Source: CAZWRK01 sp964635875 (GTDB lineage: Bacteria > Pseudomonadota > Gammaproteobacteria > Burkholderiales > Aquaspirillaceae). Taken from it: a stretch of DNA of 10,660 nt. Shown here piece after piece: positions 1 to 9,279 of this stretch (position 1 is the stretch's first letter; each line of letters starts with the position of its first letter). Made by a program: the position numbers and the translations under genes. Under the pieces are notes generated by a model. It made no database searches, had not been told where the DNA came from, and saw only the letters and a list, made by a program, of their open reading frames with translations. Location: contig CAZWRK010000133.1 in NCBI GenBank assembly GCA_964635875.1, forward strand, positions 1-10,660, in the 5' to 3' direction.

Positions 1-373
1 ACCATTCGACGAAGCTGGCGCCGTAGATGACTTCGCCCCAGGCTTCCGCGAAAGGCTTGCCTTGCTCGGCCGTCAGGATGCGGGCCAGGTCGTCCACGTT
101 GGCCATCAGTAGGTCGTACCAGCGCCGCAGGACGTTGCTGCGCTCTTTGGCCGTGGTCGTCTTCCATGCTGCCAGTGCCGCGTCGGCCGCTGCGATCGCA
201 GCCTCGGCGTCAGCGGGCCCCAGGTTGGCGACATCGGCCAGCTTTTGACCTGTTGCAGGGTCGGTCACGGCAAACCGGGCGGTCCCGGACAGCCACTGGC
301 CGTTGATCAGCGCCGAGGTGCGCAGCAGCTTGGCGTCCTTGAGTTGGAGAAGGGGTGAATGGGCGGTGGTCAT
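1..373 (-). CDS. gabD: NAD(P)-dependent succinate-semialdehyde dehydrogenase-like aldehyde dehydrogenase, N-terminal part (runs off left edge)
   Basis: I translated the minus strand from the ATG at 371-373; 124 codons remain open to the window edge. The protein starts MTTAHSPLLQLKDAKLLRTS and contains LINGQW, TDPATGQ, a KERSNVLRRWYDLLMAN helix and LTAEQGKPFAEAWGEV. These are the characteristic N-terminal blocks of GabD/SSADH-type aldehyde dehydrogenases, cytosolic enzymes that oxidise succinate semialdehyde to succinate. The NAD-binding core and the catalytic Cys and Glu lie beyond the edge, so activity and exact substrate cannot be judged; glutarate or adipate semialdehyde dehydrogenases look alike here. 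No strong ribosome binding site is visible. The start was chosen because the next residues align with the usual GabD beginning. It lies 96 bp after the binding-protein gene on the same strand with no terminator between, so it probably belongs to the same operon and handles the aldehyde produced downstream of ring opening. Confidence 0.85.
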   Translation of the reverse strand, partial: MTTAHSPLLQLKDAKLLRTSALINGQWLSGTARFAVTDPATGQKLADVANLGPADAEAAIAAADAALAAWKTTTAKERSNVLRRWYDLLMANVDDLARILTAEQGKPFAEAWGEVIYGASFVEW

Positions 374-469
374 GCAGATGAATCCGATAGCAGAATGGCC
401 GAAGCACGGACGCCGCATGCGACGTCATCGATCCGGCAGGCGAAGGTGCAGAGCACGCATGTCTGGGGG
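374..469 (-). other. 96-bp gap between binding-protein and dehydrogenase genes
   Basis: This is the largest gap inside the leftward gene run. It contains a self-complementary octamer CGCATGCG at 414-421 but no stem followed by a T-run, so I see no intrinsic terminator and no clear promoter. Continued transcription from the transporter genes into the dehydrogenase gene is the simplest reading, but an internal promoter cannot be ruled out. Confidence 0.4.
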
Positions 470-1681
470 TCAGCGCTTGAGCAGGACGGGCAGAGGCACC
501 GGGTTGGAAATCGTCCACTCGTCCACGATGCCGGGTTTACCCGCCCTGACTTCCGAGATCAGCAGGCGAGCCTGGTTCTGGTGGTGGATGTCCTTGCTGA
601 AGGTGCGCGGGCCGACCAGCGTGGGCTCGCCGCGCATCTTTTCCAGTTCGGCGGTGACCTTGTCGGCGTCCAGGCTCTGGGCTCGTTGCACGGCCTTGGC
701 CCAGACTTCGATCAGCACATAGCCGGGGTAGGCGAAGGTGTTGGACGGGCGGGCGCCGTAGCGTGTGGCGAAGGTCTTGTTGAAGGCCTCGACCTGGGGA
801 TTGGGGTCATCGCCATACACCGAGCCCTGCACCGGGACGGCGAAGTTCGACAGCCCTGGCACCGAGTCCAGCCAGTAGCTGCCGTCGACAGCGGCGCCGT
901 TGAGGATCAGCGACTGGATGCCCGCCGCGCGCAACTGGCGCACGGCGCTGGCGGCGCCCGGAATGTAGGAGCACAGCATGATCGCGTCGGGCTCCCTGGG
1001 CAGCGCCTTGATGCGCGAGATCTGCGCGGCGATCGAGGCGTCGCCGTTCTTGAAGTTGTCGCGCCCGACGATGGTTACACCCTTGAGCTGCGGCGCCATC
1101 CAGTCGAAGCCGGTGCAGAGGCCCTTGTTGTACTCGATGGTGGTGTCCAGCAGCACATAGGCCTGGCGCATGTTGCGCTTGTGGTAGGCCCATTCGGCCA
1201 TGGTGGCCCCCTGTACGGCACCCAGGACGGAAGAGCTGAAGGCGTATTTGCCCACGCCTTGCACCCCCGCCTTGATGTCTTCGGCGCAGAGGAAAAAGGA
1301 CACCTTGCCCTTCTTCTGCGCTTCCAGGGCTGCCGGCGCGCCGAAGTCGTAGTCGCAGCTCACCACCAGCAGCTCGGCGCCCTGGTCCAGCGCCTCGAGG
1401 CCCGCCTTGGCGCTTTGCGCGCGGTCGGACTTGGTGTCGGTCTCGACGACCTTGAGCTTGCGTCCCAGCAGGCCGCCGGCGGCATTGATTTCGTCGATGC
1501 GGATCAGTGCAGCACGGCGCGCCGGTGTGTCGTAGGCTTCCAGCCAGCCGGATTTGGCATTGGCGAAGCCGACGACGATGTCCTTGCCGGCCTGTGCGCA
1601 GGCCAGACCGCTGGCCAGCAGGCCGGCGCACAGGGCAGGCAGCGCGCGGCCCAGGGGGGATGGAAAATGGGTTCTTGGCAT
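470..1681 (-). CDS. Periplasmic substrate-binding protein of a branched-chain-amino-acid-type (HAAT) ABC transporter
   Basis: This 403-residue protein is the usual size for type I periplasmic binding proteins of the LivJ/LivK/Peripla_BP_6 kind. Residues 1 to about 31 form a signal peptide: short Arg-containing n-region, hydrophobic LPALCAGLLASGLA core, then ACAQA, so signal peptidase I cleavage near 29-31 is likely. Cys28 does not sit in a good lipobox. The mature part begins with a beta strand (KDIVVGFANAKSGWLEAYD), then the family helix with INAAGGLLGRKLKVVETDTKSD. Mature cysteines at 109, 132, 189 and one near 235 could form disulfides in the periplasm. It captures the solute and presents it to the LivHM-like permeases encoded just upstream. 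The ligand cannot be read from sequence; the hyuAB context suggests a cyclic amide or a related compound rather than leucine. The ATG is supported by an AGGAG 7 bases upstream. Confidence 0.93.
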   Translation of the reverse strand: MPRTHFPSPLGRALPALCAGLLASGLACAQAGKDIVVGFANAKSGWLEAYDTPARRAALIRIDEINAAGGLLGRKLKVVETDTKSDRAQSAKAGLEALDQGAELLVVSCDYDFGAPAALEAQKKGKVSFFLCAEDIKAGVQGVGKYAFSSSVLGAVQGATMAEWAYHKRNMRQAYVLLDTTIEYNKGLCTGFDWMAPQLKGVTIVGRDNFKNGDASIAAQISRIKALPREPDAIMLCSYIPGAASAVRQLRAAGIQSLILNGAAVDGSYWLDSVPGLSNFAVPVQGSVYGDDPNPQVEAFNKTFATRYGARPSNTFAYPGYVLIEVWAKAVQRAQSLDADKVTAELEKMRGEPTLVGPRTFSKDIHHQNQARLLISEVRAGKPGIVDEWTISNPVPLPVLLKR

Positions 1682-1688
1682 GGAGGGT

Positions 1689-1693
1689 CTCCT
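1689..1693 (-). promoter_or_regulatory. Ribosome binding site of the binding-protein gene
   Basis: AGGAG on the minus strand, 7 bases before the ATG at 1679-1681. It is one of the best Shine-Dalgarno sequences in the operon. This fits the need to make a periplasmic binding protein in excess over the membrane components. Confidence 0.75.
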
Positions 1694-1724
1694 GGTGGTT
1701 GTTGTGGAAAAGGGTGCGGAGTGC

Positions 1725-2786
1725 TCAGCGGGGCTGCATCTCCAGGGAAGCGGCGGGCAGGGGTGCTGATGGGTGGGTCAGGCGCGGCCACTGCCATTCG
1801 CGCCCCTGCATGAGTCCGGCGGGTCGCCGGATCAGTGTCAGCACCATGACGAGGCCAGTCACGACTTCCTGGCTGCCACTGGGCAGCTGAATGGCCATGC
1901 CGCCGAGCGAAACGCCGGTTTCCAGGCGGATCAGCAGCTCCATCAGCGCCGACAGCACCAGCACGCCGGTGACGGCGCCGCTCAGGCTCGCGCTGCCGCC
2001 GATCACCAGCATGGTCAGACAGGTGAAGGTGCGGCCGAGGTAGTACGCATCGGGGTTGACCACGCCAAGGAACTGCGCGTCCAGTGCGCCGCCCAGGCCG
2101 CAGACGAGCGCGCTGAGCACAAAGGCCACGAGCAACTGACGCCAGGCGTTGATGCCGCAGCTGCGCGCGGCCACGGGCTCCTCGCGCACGGCGCGCAGGG
2201 CCAGGCCGAAGCGCGAGATGCCATGCCAGTGCGCCAGCGCGATGGCCCCGGCGGCAAAGAGGAATGCCTGCCAGACACCCACCGGCGTGGGAATGCCGAC
2301 GATGGAACTCGAGCCGGCGGTGACGCTGTCCCAGTTGGAGTACACCACGTTGAAGATGGCCAGCAGCGAGAACGTGGCGATGGAGGCGGCGATGCCGTTC
2401 AGCCGCAGGATCACCGCCCCCGCCAGCAGCGCCACGGCCGCCGCCAGCAGGCCGGCCAGCAGCGAGGCGGGCACCCAGGGCAGTGCGGCCTGCTGCAGCA
2501 GGTCGGGCAGGCCCGTCAGCACGTACTGCTTGATGGAGGGCTCCATGGTGGTCCAGGCCACGCCATAGGCGCCAATGCCGACGAAGGCCATGTGGCCGAA
2601 GCTGATCAGCCCCGAGTGGCCGATGAAGATGAACATGCCCACCACCATCACGACGCGGATCAGCACCTCGGTGGCGGTGCGCTGCAAGCTGTTCGATCCG
2701 GCCAGGGACAGCACGGCCAGCAGCGCCAGGGCCAGGCACAGCAGCACGGGGGTTTCAAGGCGGTGGCGCAGCAGGAAGTTTTTCAT
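1725..2786 (-). CDS. livM: LivM-type ABC transporter permease
   Basis: This 353-residue integral membrane protein is one of two permeases that would form the translocation channel in the inner membrane. After a hydrophobic segment at about 13-30 comes the LivM hallmark SGLISFGHMAFVGIGAY (residues 58-74). The C-terminal half has the cytoplasmic loop RAVREEPVAARSCGI, which is the ATPase-contact region, then a LVIGGSASLSGAV block and closing hydrophobic segments. The last 25 or so residues (Pro/Arg-rich) extend a little past the usual end after RRPAGLM. I chose the ATG at 2784-2786 (MKNFLLRHR), 31 bp after livH. No Shine-Dalgarno precedes it. An in-frame GTG at 2823-2825, overlapping the livH stop, is an alternative that would add 13 residues. 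Its partners are livH, livG, livF and the binding protein. Confidence 0.93.
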   Translation of the reverse strand: MKNFLLRHRLETPVLLCLALALLAVLSLAGSNSLQRTATEVLIRVVMVVGMFIFIGHSGLISFGHMAFVGIGAYGVAWTTMEPSIKQYVLTGLPDLLQQAALPWVPASLLAGLLAAAVALLAGAVILRLNGIAASIATFSLLAIFNVVYSNWDSVTAGSSSIVGIPTPVGVWQAFLFAAGAIALAHWHGISRFGLALRAVREEPVAARSCGINAWRQLLVAFVLSALVCGLGGALDAQFLGVVNPDAYYLGRTFTCLTMLVIGGSASLSGAVTGVLVLSALMELLIRLETGVSLGGMAIQLPSGSQEVVTGLVMVLTLIRRPAGLMQGREWQWPRLTHPSAPLPAASLEMQPR

Positions 2787-2817
2787 GGCGGGTCGGTGAA
2801 GGATCGGGAGGAAAGGG

Positions 2818-3732
2818 TCAGACACGCTGGCGCGACGCTCCGGTGATGAAGAGGCCGTTGGGCCGCCACAGCAGCAGGGCGATGACGCCGAGGTAGACGA
2901 AGGCGTCGCGGAAGGCGCGGGCATCGAGCGGCAGCCAGGCCTGCAGGGCCGTGCTGACGAAACCGATGAGGAAGCCGCCGAGCACGGCCCCCATCAGGCT
3001 GCCCAGCCCGCCGATGACGGTGGAGACGAAAGCCACAAGCATCATGGGCGCGCCCATGCGGATGTCCACCAGCCCGGTCTGGTTCACCATGAACAGGCCG
3101 ATGAGCGCGGCCAGCGCGCCGCTCATGCCAAAGGCCACCAGGATGACGCGGTTGGCCTTCACGCCCAGCATGCGCGCCATGTCGAAGTCCTCGGCGGCGG
3201 CGCGCATCTCCAGCCCGGCGCGGGTGTGCCGCAGCATCCACGCCAGGCCCAGCAGCAGCGCCATGGTGATGCCGATCATCAGCATCTGCAGCGCCGGCAC
3301 GCGCGCGCCCCACAGGTCCACCGGCAGGTTGAGCTGTGGCCACAGGTTCACGGCCTTGGCGCGGCTGCTGTGCAGGGCCAGCAGCAGGTTCTGGATGACG
3401 AAGCCGAGCGCGAACGCAGCCATCATGGTGGTGGCGGGCGTGGCGTGGCGCAGGTGGCGGAAGACGGCCAGTTCGGCCAGCACCGCCAGGGCCGCGCCTA
3501 CGCCCAGCACGGTCAGCACGATCAGCGGCGTGGCCCAGGCGCCCACCCACAGGGGGGCCACGGCTTCGGTGGTGGGCGCGATCAGCACGAAGATGGCGAA
3601 GGTCATCACATCGCCATGGGCGAAATTGACCAGGCGCATCACGCCGAAGATCAGCGCGATGCCCAGTGCGCCCAGCGCGTAGAGGCTGCCCAGGCTCAGG
3701 GCGTCGAACAGGTATTGGAGTGCGGCGGTCAT
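2818..3732 (-). CDS. livH: LivH-type ABC transporter permease
   Basis: This 304-residue multi-spanning inner-membrane permease opens with the LivH signature LGSLYALGALGIALIFGVMR followed by LVNFAHGDV (residues about 14-42). It contains the TRAGLEMRAAAEDFDMARMLGV cytoplasmic coupling loop near the middle, then AFVSTVIGGLGSLMGAVLGG and a closing LLLWRPNGLF. All of these are standard for the family, and the length is normal. It would pair with the LivM-like protein to form the channel. The gene begins 28 bp after livF and ends 31 bp before livM. The ATG has a pyrimidine-rich, not purine-rich, leader, so translation probably relies on coupling to livF upstream. There is no sign of damage. Confidence 0.94.
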   Translation of the reverse strand: MTAALQYLFDALSLGSLYALGALGIALIFGVMRLVNFAHGDVMTFAIFVLIAPTTEAVAPLWVGAWATPLIVLTVLGVGAALAVLAELAVFRHLRHATPATTMMAAFALGFVIQNLLLALHSSRAKAVNLWPQLNLPVDLWGARVPALQMLMIGITMALLLGLAWMLRHTRAGLEMRAAAEDFDMARMLGVKANRVILVAFGMSGALAALIGLFMVNQTGLVDIRMGAPMMLVAFVSTVIGGLGSLMGAVLGGFLIGFVSTALQAWLPLDARAFRDAFVYLGVIALLLWRPNGLFITGASRQRV

Positions 3733-3760
3733 GGTAGGGTGCGGCGTGGGGTGGGGAACG

Positions 3761-4500
3761 TCAGGCGTGCATGGCCGCTGGCGCGGCGTCGTAGCCGAAA
3801 TAGGCCTGCTGCATCTGCTGCGCCGTGATCTGGCGCGGATCGCCTTCGAGGACGATGCCGCCCTCGCGCAGCATCACCATGCGGCCGCCAGTCAGGAGGG
3901 CGCGGCTGGCGCTCTGTTCGACGATCAGCAGCGTCAGGTCGCGTTCGGCGCGCAGGCGCAGCAGGGCCTCGTACACCTGGTCGGTCACGCGCGGCGCCAG
4001 GCCGAGCGAAGGCTCATCGATGGCCAGCAGGCGCGGCGCGGCCATGAGGGCGCGGGCGATCACCAGCATCTGCTGCTGTCCGCCCGAGAGCAGCCCGGCC
4101 TGCCCGTGGGCGCGTTCGCGCAGCAGCGGGAACACGTCGAGCAGGTATTCCAGGTCGGCGGCCACGGCCAGGGCGTTGCGGCGCAGGCCGGTGCCGATGC
4201 GCAGGTTCTCCAGCACGGTCATCGAGCCGAAGACCTGCCGGCCCTCGGGTACCAGCGAGAAGCCGCTCGCGGCCACGGTCTCGGGCGCGCGGCCGGTGGT
4301 CAGCTGGCCGTCGAAGACGATGCGGCCCTGGCGCGGCTTGACCAGGCCGGCGATGGCCTTCATCAGCGTGGACTTGCCCGCGCCGTTGGGGCCGGTGACC
4401 ATGACGGTCTCGCCGGCGTGGATGGTGAGGTCGAGCCCGCGCAGCGCGGCGATGCCGCCGTAGCGCACATGCAGGTCCTGGATGCTCAAAAGGGGTGTGG

Positions 4501-4504
<4 letters not shown>
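3761..4504 (-). CDS. livF: LivF-type ABC transporter ATP-binding protein
   Basis: This 247-residue cytoplasmic ATPase has all the expected motifs in order: Walker A GPNGAGKST (38-46), the LivF-typical VPEGRQVF (85-92), the ABC signature LSGGQ (139-143) with QQM following, Walker B LLAIDE (159-164), then PSLGLAP. The switch position reads VEQ (195-197), with Gln where other ABC ATPases carry His; Gln is normal for LivF. With LivG it would power uptake. Its start codon overlaps the livG stop as ATGA, and a perfect AGGAGG sits 7 bases upstream inside the end of livG, so translation of the two ATPases is coupled. The C-terminus (YFGYDAAPAAMHA) is slightly longer than in typical LivF. The LivF assignment is firm; substrate specificity does not reside in this subunit. 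Confidence 0.95.
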
Positions 4505-5297
<793 letters not shown>

Positions 5298-5298
<1 letters not shown>

Positions 5299-7376
5299 CA
5301 GAGGGCGTTCCGGGTGATGACGTAGGTGCCGCTCTCGTCGAGCCGTGCCGTCCATCCGGGCGAGATGACCACGGTGGTGGTGGGTTCCTCGATCACCGCG
5401 GGGCCCTCGACGACGTCGTCAGCCCCCAGCTTCTCGCCGTCGTACACGGGGGTCAGGACGGTGCTGCCCTCGGCGCTGAAGATCATCTGCCGGCGCGTGC
5501 GGACGGCTTCCTGTGCCTTGCCGCCGGCTGGCATCCGGGGCGGGGGCAGCAGCGCGCTCTTGCCGAACACGGTGGACTCGATGTTCACCACTTCGACCAG
5601 GCTGTCGGGCTCGTTGTAGGTGAACAGCTGCTTGTGCAGGTCGTGGAACAGCTGCTTGATGTGCGGCAGGTTGGCGGCGTTCACCGGGGTGTTACCGATG
5701 TCCACCGTGCACTCGTGCACCTGGCCGACATAGCGCATGTCGATGCTGCGACGGAAGGCGATGCGGCTCAGCGGAATGCCCTCGGCCTGCATGACGGTGA
5801 TGCCGTCATGCTCCAGCGAGCGGAAGCGGTTTTCCAGGTCCGCCAGCGGGGCGCGGTCGTCCAGCCGCATGGGGGTGGCCGCCATGTAGTTGTATTTGAT
5901 GTCAGACAGCAACTGGCCGAAGGCGCACAGGCCCGAGGCCAGCTTGGGCACCAGCACCGTGCGGCAGCCGATCTCCTGGGCCAGCGCCGTCAGGTGCAGG
6001 CCGGTGGCGCCGCCCGCGCCGATGAGGGCGAAGTCGCGCGGGTCGTAGCCGCGCTCGATGGACACGCGGCGGATGCCGTTGACCATGTTGTTGTTGACGA
6101 TGCTGAAAATGCCGTAGGCGGCCTTTTCCACGCTGATGTACAGGGGCTCGGCCAGATGGTGCGAAATGGCCTGGCGCGACGCGGCCGCGTCGATGGGCAG
6201 GCGACCGCCCAGCAGCGATTCCGGGTTCAGGTAGCCCAGGGCCACGTTGGCGTCGGTCACCGTGGGCTGCGTGCCGCCGCGCTGGTAGCAGGCCGGCCCG
6301 GGCATGGCGCCGGCGGACTGCGGGCCGACGTTGAGCACGCCCATCTGGTCGATCCAGGCGATGGAACCACCGCCCGCGCCCAGCGTCTCCACCTGGATCA
6401 TCGGGGTGCCGATGCGGTAGCGCAGGAAGTCGATGTCCTTGTCGATGTTGGTCTTGTCGTCGTGCGTGAGCGTGATGTCGAACGAGGTGCCGCCCATGTC
6501 CACCGTGATGAAGTTCCGGATGCCCAGTGGGCGCGTGATGTAGCGCCCGGCCATCGGGGCCGATGCCGGGCCGGAGTTGATCGCGTTGACGGCGCGCGAG
6601 ACCATCACGTCGCGCGCGGCCATGCCGCCGTTGGACTGGAAGTAGCGCACGGGCACCTGGGTGCCTTGTTCGCGGTAGAAAGTATCGATGCGTTCCACGT
6701 AGTTCTTCAGCACCGGCCCCAGGTAGGCGTTGACCACGGCGGTGGAGGTGCGCGTGTATTCGCGCATCTGCGGGAACACCTCGATGCCGACCGAGACGTA
6801 CACATCGGGCAGCAGCTCGCGCACGATCTGCGCGGCGCGCCGCTCATGGGCGTCGTTCGATACCGACCACAGGAAGGAGATGGCCACGGCCTGCACGCCT
6901 TCCCGACGGAACAGCTCGCAGGCGGCGCGCACGTCTTCCTCGTGCAGCGGGGTGCGGATGCTGCCGTCGGCCAGCACGCGCTCGCGCACCGGCACGCGCA
7001 GGTGGCGCTCCACCAGCTGGCGCGCTGGCGGGTACTCGGCGTCGTAGCGGTAGCCTTCCTCCTTGTGGCCGAGGCGGATTTCCAGCGAGTCCTCGTGCCC
7101 GGCCGTGCAGATCAGCCCGGTCTTGACGCCCTTGTGCTGGATCAGCGCGTTCAGCGCCACGGTGGTGCCGTTGACGCACAGGTCGGTGCGCGCGAGGATC
7201 TCGTGCATCGGCTTGCCGAGCTTTTCCGAGATCTGCGCGAAGCCGTCGGCGATGGCGCGGGTGCCGTCCTCGGGGGTCGAGGTGGCCTTGAAGAGGTGGG
7301 TGTTGCCCTGGTCATCGGCCAGGACGAAGTCGGTGAAGGTGCCGCCAGCGTCCACGCCCAGTCGGTAGGTAGTCAT
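5298..7376 (-). CDS. hyuA: Hydantoinase/oxoprolinase family subunit A (ATP-dependent cyclic-amide hydrolase, HyuA-like)
   Basis: This 692-residue protein has the usual length for stand-alone HyuA subunits. Its ASKHA-type N-terminal nucleotide-binding motif is GVDAGGTFTDFVL (7-19), followed by NGTTVALNALI (69-79), where most relatives have His for the first Asn. The middle domain carries the second phosphate motif DMGGTSFD (293-300), GAGGGS (333-338) and GPQSAGAMPGPACY (351-364). Near residue 450 lies GAGGATGLHLTALAQEIG, followed by LASGLCAFG. Domain order is Hydant_A_N, Hydantoinase_A, then a C-terminal beta-rich part. In characterised members (N-methylhydantoinase, 5-oxoprolinase, caprolactamase CapA, acetone carboxylase) this subunit uses ATP to phosphorylate the substrate carbonyl while the B subunit completes the reaction. 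It follows hyuB by 39 bp with a weak GAGAG (7383-7387) before the ATG. The family is certain; the substrate is inferred only from context and is probably a lactam or hydantoin. Confidence 0.94.
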
Positions 7377-7415
7377 GTGTGTCTCTCAGTTGTTCGTGTC
7401 GGTTCAGGGGCGGGC

Positions 7416-9164
7416 TCAGGGCTTGGCGAGGCGCGCGCCGCAGGCGGTGCCGGTCCAGGTGGTGGTGTCCACGGCGACGCCGTATTCGCGTGCCGCTGCC
7501 TCCAGCGACACATAGCCGTTGCGTACGTCGTGGACCACGCGCGAGATTTCGCGTTCGAAGGCGTTGCCCCAGCCCCCGCCGCCCGGATTGATGGTGGCCA
7601 CGCGCTCGCCGGGCTGCACGGTCAGGATGGCGTTGCTGCGCATCACCTCGGTGATTTCCTCGCCCTGCTTGCGCTCGACGCGCCCGAGCTTGAGGTCCGG
7701 ACAGGCGCTCTGCGCGCCGTTGGCGCCCAGGGCCGGGTACAGGCGCCCTTCGCCGAAGCTGATGGCGGTCATTTCGTGGTCCAGGGGCTCGACCTCCCAC
7801 ACCGTGGCGCAGCCGCCGCGGTGGTAGCCGGCGCCGCCGCTGTCGGGCACCAGCCCGTAGCGGTGGATCTGGATGGGGTACGAGTACTCCATGATCTCGA
7901 TGTCGCCGGAGCTCAAGGCGCCGAAGGCGCACTGCGGCCCCACGGAGTTCCAGCCGTCCATGTGCGCCGTGGCCCCTGCACCGCCGGTGAGCGAGGCCAG
8001 GATCATGGTGACGTAGGACTCGTCCGTGCGCTTGTCGTAGCCCGCAATGTTCAGTCCGCTGGCATGGCACCAGGAGCCCACGGCGCGCTCGGGCGCCGCC
8101 TGCTCCAGCGCCAGGCGCACGGCGTCGGTCAGCGTTTCCATGGGCGTGGTCGTGCAGTTGACATGCGGCGCCGGCTCGGCCGCATTGCACAGCGTGCCCT
8201 TGGGTCCCAGATCCACCGTCACGCAGCGGTACAGGCCCTCGTTGTAGGGTGGCGCCACCTTGGCAAACATCATCAGCCCCAGGTAAACGCCGGAGTAGGA
8301 GTTGCCTTCGTAGGAGTTGATGAAATAGGGCACCTGGGGCGGGCTGTCGATGCGCACATGGCAGCTGTCGCCCTCGATGGTGACGGTGGCCTTGATGGTC
8401 AGCTCGCCCAGGCCATGGCCGGCATCTTCGAGCACGGCGCTGGCCTCGTAGGTGCCGTCCCTGGTGCTCGCAAAGAGCTTGCGCATGGTGCGCTCGGCCA
8501 TGTCCATGAGCTCGTCGATACAGGCCTGGACTTCGTCCACGCCGTATTTGTCCAGCAGTGCAATCAGGTTGCGCTCGCCGATTTGCACGGCGCCGTACTG
8601 GGCCCGCAAATCGCCCTCCCAGTCGCGGCGCGAGCGCACGTTCGAGAGCAGGAAATTGATCACGTCCTGGCGCGGCTTGCCCTTTTCCCACAGCTTGACG
8701 GGCGGGATGCGCAGGCCTTCGGCATAGATTTCCTTGGCATCCGGGTTGTAGCCTGCGGGTACCGGGCCGCCGATGTCGGTCACGTGGCCCTTGCAAACGC
8801 TCCAGAACACCAGTTTGCCCTGGTAGAACACCGGCTTGTACATGCAGCAGTCGAGGATGTGGCTGCCCATCATCACCGGGTCGTTGTGGTAGATCACGTC
8901 GCCCTCGTGGATGTCGTCGCCAAAGTAGTTGGCCACGGCCTTCATGGCCGGCATCAGCCCCCCGAGGTGGATGGGGATGTCCTGGCCCTGCAGGATCATT
9001 TCGGCACGGTGGTTGAACAGTGCGTTGCTGTAGTCGTGCGCGACGTTGAACACGCTCGAACGAGCGGTTTTCTCCAGCGTCAGCGTCATCTCGCGCTGCG
9101 TGGTCTCAAGTGCCCCGCGCACCACGGCCAGCGTGATCGGGTCCACTTTGCGTTGGTGGGTCAT
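7416..9164 (-). CDS. hyuB: Hydantoinase/oxoprolinase family subunit B (HyuB-like)
   Basis: This 582-residue protein is full length for the Hydantoinase_B family. It begins with the standard VDPITLAVVRGALETTQREM (7-26). It contains HDYSNALF (43-50), IPIHLGGLMPAM (63-74), the conserved HNDP (93-96) followed by GSH (100-102), and GHVTDIGGPVPAGY (126-139), corresponding to the family's usual HHxDxGG. These His/Asp clusters are likely to build the metal-containing active site. Later come SGGAGYHRGG and the C-terminal NPGGGGWGNAFERE, followed by the DVRNGYVSLEAAAREYGV helix. With HyuA it would form the ATP-dependent ring-opening enzyme in the cytoplasm. It is the first gene of the operon and has a good AGGAG (9171-9175). 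No hydantoin racemase, carbamoylase or carboxylase gamma subunit lies beside it, so a simple amide-bond hydrolase is favoured over a carboxylase. Confidence 0.94.
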   Translation of the reverse strand: MTHQRKVDPITLAVVRGALETTQREMTLTLEKTARSSVFNVAHDYSNALFNHRAEMILQGQDIPIHLGGLMPAMKAVANYFGDDIHEGDVIYHNDPVMMGSHILDCCMYKPVFYQGKLVFWSVCKGHVTDIGGPVPAGYNPDAKEIYAEGLRIPPVKLWEKGKPRQDVINFLLSNVRSRRDWEGDLRAQYGAVQIGERNLIALLDKYGVDEVQACIDELMDMAERTMRKLFASTRDGTYEASAVLEDAGHGLGELTIKATVTIEGDSCHVRIDSPPQVPYFINSYEGNSYSGVYLGLMMFAKVAPPYNEGLYRCVTVDLGPKGTLCNAAEPAPHVNCTTTPMETLTDAVRLALEQAAPERAVGSWCHASGLNIAGYDKRTDESYVTMILASLTGGAGATAHMDGWNSVGPQCAFGALSSGDIEIMEYSYPIQIHRYGLVPDSGGAGYHRGGCATVWEVEPLDHEMTAISFGEGRLYPALGANGAQSACPDLKLGRVERKQGEEITEVMRSNAILTVQPGERVATINPGGGGWGNAFEREISRVVHDVRNGYVSLEAAAREYGVAVDTTTWTGTACGARLAKP

Positions 9165-9170
9165 CGTTTT

Positions 9171-9175
9171 CTCCT
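9171..9175 (-). promoter_or_regulatory. Ribosome binding site of hyuB
   Basis: AGGAG on the minus strand, 6 bases before the hyuB ATG at 9162-9164. It confirms the start that aligns with the family N-terminus. Confidence 0.75.
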
Positions 9176-9189
9176 GTGTGTGCGGTATC

Positions 9190-9209
9190 CCGTGGCGGGC
9201 TTGCCACGG
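9190..9209 (-). promoter_or_regulatory. Perfect 7-bp inverted repeat (hairpin) in the hyuB leader
   Basis: CCGTGGC and GCCACGG, separated by 6 bases, form a perfect GC-rich hairpin 25-44 bases upstream of the hyuB start. No T-run follows in the leftward direction, so it is not an intrinsic terminator. It would lie in the 5' untranslated mRNA, just ahead of the ribosome binding site. There it could stabilise the transcript or influence initiation, or it could be a protein-binding dyad. The function is inferred only from position. Confidence 0.4.
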
Positions 9210-9238
9210 CGGTTTCCAGAGGCTGGAGCCCGTCTTCC

Positions 9239-9279
9239 GTTACAGGAGAAATTGTTGTTTTTGCGGCCTTGATTGGCTT
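9239..9279 (-). promoter_or_regulatory. Candidate operon promoter downstream of the direct repeats
   Basis: On the minus strand AACAAT (9251-9256, 4 of 6 matches to TATAAT) lies 17 bp after AAGCCA (9274-9279, a poor 3 of 6 match to TTGACA). The weak -35 overlaps the proximal direct repeat by a few bases, as expected for a promoter activated by an AraC/XylS protein. An alternative -10 is TGTAAC at 9239-9244. Both are weak matches and the exact start point is uncertain. Confidence 0.3.

Noticed and set aside
359..1813. Long plus-strand open frame opposite the binding-protein gene
   Set aside because: Low-complexity Gly/Ala/Val/His-rich translation antisense to a clear periplasmic binding protein; no ribosome binding site or domain.
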